Below are positions 57,978-64,000 of a DNA stretch of 64,000 nucleotides, piece after piece; the first letter of the stretch is position 1; each line of letters begins with the position of its first letter. This DNA comes from Isoetes taiwanensis. Taxonomy: Eukaryota > Streptophyta > Lycopodiopsida > Isoetales > Isoetaceae. A model generated the notes under the pieces. The model did no database searches, had not been told where the DNA came from, and worked only from the letters and a program-made list of their open reading frames with translations. The stretch covers positions 23,140,942-23,204,941 of the forward strand of contig JAJEKV010000002.1 of assembly GCA_021234155.1 (NCBI GenBank), read 5' to 3'. The position numbers and the translations under genes are program-made.

Positions 57978-59058
57978 CCAAAGATGGTAGAACGATGTAA
58001 GAACATAAAATCCTAAATGGAATTTGCAAGATTATAATATCCATCACAAAAGTATCATGAACTAGCATGACATACATTCACTTGCATTTTGCAACAACAG
58101 AGATAGTACTAATAATTAACAAGCCTTCAAGGGCTAGTACTAAATTCGGAAGCATGTTCGGGACATGTATGTATCTCGCATGCGACATTTTTAACAAACA
58201 AAAAGCTAAGCACATTCTAAAACAGAACCATATTACAATGGGTTTATGCTAAGCGGATATGTTATAGTACTAACTAAATAGGCACAATACTAGTTAGCAG
58301 TTAACTTCATGGGCTAGTACTAACTCATATGGTTACATATTAGTGAAATGGGCACAATACTAGTTAGCAGTTAACTTCATATCCTAGTACTAACTCATGT
58401 GGTTACATATATTAGTGCTAGCTTCTACAAAGAATACTACTAAGCGCTAATTAGTGTTCATATAAAAACTGAACTGCTAAATGCTACCAAGTATCATGGT
58501 GTCTATAACTATTTGTACTAGTTAGTCCGCGGTTCCATCTTTTCAATATAAGATTATCTTGAGCCCAATTATTAGTGCTAACTAGTTTGGAAGTAATTTA
58601 GCACTTGATATACACACTGTTATTACTAGTATCTAGCATGAATTAACCTAACTAGTAAAACAACATAATTATCACTAAATGGCACTACTTAGCATGCATT
58701 TAATAAGAACTATAACAAAAATTAAAATAGTACATTGCTCGATCGAGATAATGTGTCGGATGCTTGGGATGCTTTCCTCTGCCGGATCTAACATCTTTGG
58801 CATTTGGAGATACTCACGGTTTGATTAGTCCGAAGAAACAACGCCAATCTATTACTTCTTCGCTAAGGCGGTCCTTTCTTTTTTCCGTCCTTCAAGGGCC
58901 CATTTACATTTTCCTTGCCCTAATCGAAATTACGCGGCTTCCTAGCTATTGACACATTTCTCACGATGTATACCTAGAGCCTTAGCATAACATCCTTTTT
59001 GCCATCTTTGAATCGCCCAATTGACATAGAGAGTGTTGCCCTTTTTGCTGCAAGCTTG
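57978..59058. other. Intron and right subterminal repeats
   Basis: Probably an intron or spacer of the transposase gene, then AT-rich DNA rich in CTAGTACTAAC words. At about 58281-58420 two ~70-bp tandem units (GGCACAATACTAGTTAGCAG to GGTTACATATTAGTG) occur. Confidence 0.5.
58281..58420. repeat. Two ~70-bp subterminal tandem units
   Basis: GGCACAATACTAGTTAGCAG followed by TTAACTTCAT, CTAGTACTAACTCAT and GGTTACATAT occurs twice with a ~70-bp period, surrounded by further TAGTACTA words, 1.4 kb from the right TIR. Confidence 0.88.
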
Positions 59059-59466
59059 TCATTCTTTGCATGATCTTTCACCGAGTTGCATAGAATCCTT
59101 GATTGGATACAATCTCGGTGTTAACTTGCATCTCTTTATCATGCGTGACATTCCTAGAGATCTATTACCTTTTACAACGTCCCACACTTTCTGCTTATCC
59201 TCATTGCTCAAATCTTTGGTGACATTCACGAAATGCCTTACAATTTTAAGTGTCATGTATTGCAAATTTCTGTGTGACATCGAATTTCCCTCTTCTGTAT
59301 TCACAGATGAAACCAATTGAGCAGCCTCCTCCTTTCGTCTTTGACGTTGCCTAAACTTTTTCTCTCTGGCCTTTCTTCTTTTTTCTGCATCCACATCTGC
59401 ACCTCCTTTCTTTGTACACTCCTTTTGATTTCCTTCTTTTTCTGCATCTATGCTTGAATCCCCCAT
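59059..59466 (-). CDS. Transposase N-terminal exon (charged)
   Basis: An ATG-initiated 135-codon frame (MGDSSIDAEKEG). The Lys/Arg/Glu-rich helix (DAEKRRKAREKKFRQRQRRKEEAAQL) resembles N-terminal DNA-binding or coiled-coil leaders, followed by MTLKIVRHFVNVTKDLSNEDKQKVWDVV. It ends at the frame-closing stop near 59059, but a donor in the last part could join it to the exon at 57977. Assignment to the same gene rests on position and strand. Confidence 0.5.
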   Translation of the reverse strand: MGDSSIDAEKEGNQKECTKKGGADVDAEKRRKAREKKFRQRQRRKEEAAQLVSSVNTEEGNSMSHRNLQYMTLKIVRHFVNVTKDLSNEDKQKVWDVVKGNRSLGMSRMIKRCKLTPRLYPIKDSMQLGERSCKE

Positions 59467-59785
59467 CTGTAAAGAGAAAGCTTACAGTTTTGAATCAAAA
59501 TTAAAAAGGAACTCAGAAATAAAATTATCGGGACAGACCTAGCAAATGTGGAGGAGAGCTCGAAAGCTCTATCCGATCTCCCTCTTCGCCACCAAAGACA
59601 ATGAACAAAGCAATGCGTCCTCCGTCCTCCGTCCTCGGGTTTCGGTTGCATCCAAGATTTAAGGAAATTTTGTTTTCTTGTTATTATTAGTTATTTCAAA
59701 ATTGCCTTCACTTTTAACAACTTAGTGCTAATTTGGGGGACACGGGGGACAAAATAATCGAGCCACCCTAATATGCTTGGACCCC

Positions 59786-60835
59786 TTAATGGTAGTGGTC
59801 GACAAGTTGTCGAAGATGGCACATTTTGTGCCTTGCAGGACCACAGACACAGCTATGGATACAGCGAAGCTCTTCACCAAAGAAATCTTCAGGCTTCATG
59901 GCATGCCAAGGGAGATTATCTCCGATAGGGATCCGAAGTTCATGAGCGCCTTTTGGCAAGACCTCTTTGCGACAATTCAGACGAAGCTATCCATGAGCAC
60001 GGCCTATCATCCCCAGACGGATGGCCAAACGGAGTGGACCAACAGGATTTTGGAGGATATGCTACGAAACTATGTCTGGAACAAGCAAGGTATGTGGGAA
60101 GAATTTATTCACTTGGTGGAGTTTGCGTATAATAGCACCAAGCAGGAATCATCCCAAATGTCGCCGTTTATGATCAACTACGGCTACTAATGCCTAACTC
60201 CAGACACTTGGCACAATCCCGTGTCAAAAGTAGAGGTTTCGCAGCAAATGTTGGCCGACATGCAGCAGCTGGTGGAAGAAGTTCGAGGTTATCTTCTGGC
60301 AGCAAGGAGTCGACAAAAGAGCATCGCCGACAAGCATCGGACAGTCAGAGAGTTCCAAGTTGGCGACGACGTATGGCTCAAGATCAAAGTGAAGCAGGCG
60401 AAGCTCCGCATCGGAAATTGTAAAAAGCTTGCTCCAAGGTGGGCTGGACCTTTCAGAATAGTCCAGAGAGTAGGAAATCAATCCTACAAGTTAGACTTGC
60501 CAGCACACCTAAGGATTCATAAAGTCTTCCACGTGAGTTTACTGAAGAAGCATACTCCAAATCCAGATGAAGTCTTGGATACTCCAACGTTGTTGGAAAT
60601 GACAGAGGAACAGCTGGAAATAGTTCCAGAATTGATTCTTGATAAAGCCTTCAAGAAAACAAGGAGATCAGAGTTTCTCCAATATTTGGTCAAGTGGAAA
60701 CACTTGCCGGTGGAAGACGCGACATGGGTACTTAAGAAAGATCTATTAAAGCAGTACCCATAGTTTATGGAGCAATGGGACGGCAAGGTCATCTCCGAAG
60801 AAATCGGCTCAGGCATGTCGATTTGTGTAGATTAA
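59786..60835 (+). pseudogene. pol part 2: integrase core end and chromodomain
   Basis: Continues the integrase interrupted at 44907. MVVVDKLSKMAHFVP, then IISDRDPKF (second catalytic Asp, 59924-59926) and AYHPQTDGQTE (Glu codon 60032-60034). A TAA at 60188-60190 sits where the family has Gln in YGYQ. Next come the GPFRIVQRVGNQSYKLDLP and HKVFHVSLLKK motifs of the integrase C-terminus. A chromodomain follows at about 60628-60760 (ILDKAF, FLQYLVKWKHLPVEDATW). A TAG at 60761 follows KQYP, and the frame then runs to TAA 60833-60835 (FMEQWDGKV). Chromodomains guide chromovirus integration to marked chromatin. Confidence 0.93.
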
Positions 60836-61698
60836 CTCTATGTGTAGTTAAGATTAATCTGCGCATGCAACCTATGCTAGGTATGGGTTGCATGCGTTGT
60901 TACCGATGATGAGACCACTACGGTGATCTCTAGGGCGTGGTGTAATGTCAATGTAGGCATGACCGCGTTTCCGCTTGGATGAGTGGAAGGTAGATTAGAA
61001 AGTCTACTTCTGTCCCACGGAAGTAGACGACCTCGAGAGAAAGGAAGTCATTCAGGAATGCATTGATAGGAAAAGCACCTCTAGTCAATGCCTACGGGGA
61101 GGACCCTATCCTTCACGCTCCATATACGGGAAGGACCCTATCCTCCACGCTGGGCAACTAAAGGTGTAGGCATGAGCGCCATATAGGCATTATAGGGCGC
61201 TGTCTCCACGGCCACGATGAAAGAAGCATCCTCTTCCTACGCCGGGAGATTAGCCATGCATTCATGTAGATAGGTGGGGTGATCACCATATAACCAAATT
61301 TTTTTATTAATAATTAAAATGGTACTAACTTAGTGTCGACCTGCAGGCCAATAGAGCGCTCCCGAGGGCAAGGAGGTCGAGCTACAAAGACTTGCAACAC
61401 AAATTTTGTTGGAATGTGTTGCAAGGAATGAAGAGTACCTTGAAGCATAACTGTATATGGAACTGTTAAATTTTGATGTTGTGATAAGTGAACTAATAAG
61501 TACCTTGTTTTAATGGAAGTAAGAATGGATAAGTTATTTGATAATGTTATGATGTAATAGTGTTTAGAAATATTACCTTAAGGTAATCTTAGGAATTATG
61601 TAAGTATAATAGTAATACATTGGATGCATCAAGTTGATTGCAGGTTAGGAAGATCCCAAGGTGGGGAGACCCACGATGTTGCGGACAACATCATTTCA
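60836..61698 (+). other. 3' untranslated region of the retrotransposon
   Basis: Non-coding DNA between pol and the PPT. It contains a duplicated GGACCCTATCCT(T/C)CACGCT (about 61101 and 61137). A GGTGGGGAGA tract near 61660 precedes the PPT. Confidence 0.5.
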
Positions 61699-61710
61699 AG
61701 GTGGGGAGAA
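61699..61710 (+). other. Polypurine tract
   Basis: AGGTGGGGAGAA immediately before the 3' LTR; primer site for plus-strand synthesis. Confidence 0.85.
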
Positions 61711-63241
61711 TGTGACGTTCCAGCACAGTATACGGTCCCAGGATGTATACTGTACTGCCTCGTCACGCGTACACGCCACCCCGACTGACGTGTACGCCGA
61801 CGTGTAGCCAGGCGGGTAGCCCTTAGGGGGCAACTTGCAAGGTATGTGCATTTATTAATGTGCACATTTACCAATGTGCACATTTATCAAGGTGCACACC
61901 TTTCCATGTGGATACCTTTATGCCACCTAGCCATTAAAGGCAAGTGGGCCATACCCAATTATCCCATATGCCTAAAGGGATAATTGGAAACCCTAGCCCT
62001 AACCCCTTGTCTATTTAGGTAGGAAGAAACCCTAACTTGCCATTTTCATCCATAGGGTTTTAGAGCTCTGTTTTGCTTGCTCCAGGAGTCAAAACCGCCT
62101 CCCAGACTCTGTCTGAGCGAATTGCACCATTAGTTTTCCTTGTTGGTTCCATCTTCAAGCAGTTCAGCAGGATGGTCGAGTTTAGGGCAGGAGGAGCGAA
62201 CCAAGGATCAGGTATTTAGTCAATTTAATAGCCTAAACCGTCTTCCAGTCATTGAATCAGTAGGTTTAGCCTATTAAATTGCCCATAGCAGCCACTTAGA
62301 TCCCCAGATACCAGACTCTAACTAAAGAACCTAACTCTATGATATAGATTAGATCTAGTTCTTTAGTTCTTCTGTGATGCATATGGATGATGTATCTCTG
62401 TGAACTCATTGTATTGGGAAGGGGGGTAGAGACCTCAAGCCTGGTAGTTGATGCTCCTAGTTAGCCTCTCTAGCACACTGTAGATTCGGCCTGTGCACAG
62501 GAGCCACACCTGGTTGTGGGTGAAGGGGCTAGACTGGCTTATAAAGAGGTTCGTGTTCTGACTCTTGAACGATCCCTCTGGTGTGTAAAGTCTACCGGGG
62601 ATCATTGTGGACTAGGTCTAATGGCTTGCCACTGCGTGCGGGCAAGGCATGGGCTCGACACCCGTGGAGTGATGCGTCACTCTCCAGTGGGTTTAAGTCG
62701 AATAAGGGCAGTGGCCCCATCAGAACTGGGGAGATGCAACCCAGGAATAGCCCCTTTGGCTATGCATCCGGCGGGCTACAGTCAGGTCCCAACACTTTTC
62801 AGCCTACTCTGCAAAGTGTGCACAGGAGGGGCGGATGGAGTGGTCGACCCTAAGCCATGTTCTTATGCCAGACAAATCTATTGCCATGAATTCTGTCTGC
62901 AATGAACTCTGGAGACCCAAGCCGTCAGTCATCCCTTCGAGTCGGAGCCTTGGGTAGGATTTCCTATATGTATTGTGCTGATCTTTGTCTATGCAGATGT
63001 TGATGTACCACCCTTCGAGGTGGATATGTGATGATATTGTATACTAACATGTATGTTTACGCTTCCGCAGCTAGGTAGGCCCTGAGGGAGACGGGGTAAA
63101 TGACCCCTTCACTCTTCCCACTGGAACTCATTACGGTTGCAGTGATATGTGGAGGGCCCTGTATCAGCATGGAGCTGGTATGGGGGATGAACTCCTGTTT
63201 GTATACGGTGAGTGCACCGTATACGAGTAGGGGACGTCACA
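61711..63241 (+). repeat. 3' LTR (1531 bp)
   Basis: TGTGACGTTCC to GACGTCACA, followed by the target duplication GATAC (63242-63246). It lacks the 542-bp insertion of the 5' LTR and has several small deletions at 62480-62950 relative to it. Confidence 0.95.
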
Positions 63242-63246
63242 GATAC

Positions 63247-63520
63247 TGGTAAAAAGGGTAGAAAGGAGAGCTTGCTTTGCCCTCCTCCGACTTGAAGAAA
63301 CAATACTACTGCCACAACTATATCAGTTTTTCAAAACTTTTGTTTTTGTGTTCTTTTTCCAGTGGATAATGAAAATCACTTCTCCTAGCCTCTCAACTCT
63401 AATGGCTTTAATCTGTGGTAGTGCTTGGAAAGAACAAGAGAACATGGCCATACCGTAGTTCTGACGTGCATGCTTTGTTTGTCCTGCTCAAAGGACAGAA
63501 GGACAGCTGAATCGCTTAAA
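63247..63520. other. Right flank of the retrotransposon
   Basis: Short non-coding stretch between the target duplication and the USP-like exon. No feature recognised. Confidence 0.4.
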
Positions 63521-63746
63521 CTAGATTGTAAGAACATTATATGCATTTTCAATCGTAAAGCGCTTCAAGGCCTGCACCTTGGTTCTACACTTTTCACATT
63601 GATAAGGATTTTCAGAATCTAATGCTTCCACTGCAGTAAACCTAGTCAAAGTCTTTGGCATGGAGTCAGCCCTCACAATCCCTAGACTAAAATCAAGCAA
63701 TGGTTCAACAATATCAGAGCAATCAGTACATCCTGCACATCTCACC
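63521..63746 (-). pseudogene. Ubiquitin-specific protease (UBP23-type) exon
   Basis: Minus-strand exon with an acceptor TTTTTGCAG|GTGAGATG. It reads VRCAGCTDCSD, then DFSLGIVRADSMPKTLTRFTAVEAL, YQCEKCRTKVQALK and NVLTI, which are the finger-domain CxxC pairs and the strand leading to the LKRF box of plant UBP23-like deubiquitinases (cysteine proteases that remove ubiquitin). A TAG at 63521-63523 comes directly before FKRF, where the family has His or Gln. Downstream sequence after KRFS is not USP-like, so the gene is cut. The catalytic Cys and His boxes are not in the window; the N-terminal exons would lie to the right. Confidence 0.7.
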
Positions 63747-64000
63747 TGCAAAAACCATCAAAAACTATTGTCATACGTACAACTATGGCGTCTCTTTTTC
63801 TTTCGGGGGAAACCCCCGCCACAAAATAAGACAACAAGTTATGCCCAATCACAACCTTGTTGATCGGATTTCAAGCGCAGTTCTAAAACTAGGACTTCGA
63901 TTTGGTTCTGCCATTGCTTCACTGGATAATATAGAGCTTCAAAAGGGAGTCAAGACTTCAAGGCATGTGGAGATTTCTTCATTTGTTTCATATTCTTCAT
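63747..64000. other. Probable intron or flank of the USP-like gene
   Basis: No further USP motif could be recognised on either strand before the window edge. Confidence 0.4.

Larger units (their letters stand above)
44908..59784. mobile_element. Nested 14.9 kb DNA transposon
   Basis: Inserted in the integrase frame. Ends are inverted: left GGGTCCAAGCACATTAGGGT, then GGCTC (44908-44932); right reading inward GGGTCCAAGCATATTAGGGT, then GGCTC (59784-59760), one mismatch in 25 bp. CTTA flanks both ends (44904-44907 and 59785-59788), a 4-bp duplication; removing the element restores a continuous integrase frame. If the right end includes one more G, the duplication is TTA, as in PIF/Harbinger. 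It carries a minus-strand transposase (56241-59466) and plus-strand frames including an FCP1-like remnant. A 4-bp duplication with this transposase type points to a Sola-like element, but that is a memory-based guess. Confidence 0.9.
34772..63246 (+). mobile_element. Ty3/gypsy chromovirus-type LTR retrotransposon with extra genes
   Basis: A full element bounded by 5-bp target duplications GATAC (34772-34776 and 63242-63246). Order: 5' LTR, PBS for initiator tRNA-Met, H3/CENH3-like gene, unknown acidic gene, gag, protease, RT, RNase H, integrase, chromodomain, PPT, 3' LTR. Subtracting the nested DNA transposon (44908-59784) and a 549-bp insertion in the 5' LTR leaves about 13 kb, long for a chromovirus because of roughly 4 kb of additional genes between PBS and gag. 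LTRs differ by about 2 percent over a 330-bp stretch I compared by eye. Multiple frameshifts and in-frame stops show this copy is defective. Confidence 0.95.

Noticed and set aside
44904-59788. PIF/Harbinger assignment from a TTA duplication alone
   Set aside because: The symmetric reading of the ends gives CTTA, and no Harbinger-type transposase plus Myb-like pair was seen. Kept only as an alternative.
37701-63523. A nuclear genetic code with TAA/TAG read as Gln
   Set aside because: The 814-codon NPH3-like gene has many CAA/CAG codons and no internal TAA/TAG, and the transposon genes also carry frameshifts, so decay is the simpler explanation.

Overview
This looks like nuclear DNA from a land plant, probably seed-free (fern, lycophyte or bryophyte grade). 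The evidence is a spliced NPH3/BTB gene with plant-type splice sites, AT-rich intergenic DNA, dense mixed transposons, and a chromodomain Ty3/gypsy element primed by initiator tRNA-Met. The species cannot be fixed from the sequence. Only one gene looks intact: the NPH3-like gene at 17963-20687 on the minus strand. Most of the rest is transposon-derived or decayed.

Layout. 1-9000: two broken FCP1-homology (HAD-type) reading frames on the plus strand flank a decayed DNA-transposon transposase on the minus strand. The second FCP1 locus carries a family of perfect TCGACT..AGTCGA palindromes in its intron and 3' region. 9490-16600: three diverged copies of an unclassified repeat. 17963-20687: NPH3-like gene, four exons, 814 aa. 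22827-25518: broken pogo-like transposase. 27129-27542: diverged BTB/NPH3 fragment. 28123-32030: a 3.9 kb non-coding element with long terminal inverted repeats, containing five copies of a 46-68 bp GGATCACACC hairpin. 34292-34771: reverse-transcriptase C-terminal remnant.

34772-63246 is one large chromovirus-type LTR retrotransposon. Its 5-bp target duplication (GATAC), LTRs, PBS, PPT, gag, protease, RT, RNase H, integrase and chromodomain are all recognisable. A 14.9 kb DNA transposon (44908-59784; target duplication CTTA or TTA) is nested inside the integrase core. That DNA transposon carries a minus-strand transposase of the same family as the decayed copy at 2902-6019. It also carries a plus-strand FCP1-like remnant, so the pairing of FCP1-like protein and transposase appears twice in the window.

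The standout is between the PBS and gag. The retrotransposon carries two extra genes there, each with its own TATAAATAG box and each preceded by a pair of conserved 62-67 nt hairpins. The first gene (37608-38837) begins with the exact histone H3 N-terminus MARTKQTAR and ends in a complete H3-type histone fold whose diagnostic residues lean toward centromeric CENH3. About 310 residues of charged and proline-rich sequence lie between them. The second (39549-41058) is an unrecognised acidic protein. I know of no described plant retrotransposon carrying an H3/CENH3-like histone. A chromodomain element that encodes its own H3 mimic suggests chromatin or centromere targeting, or interference with it. 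This copy is decayed: seven in-frame TAA/TAG codons and several frameshifts interrupt its genes.
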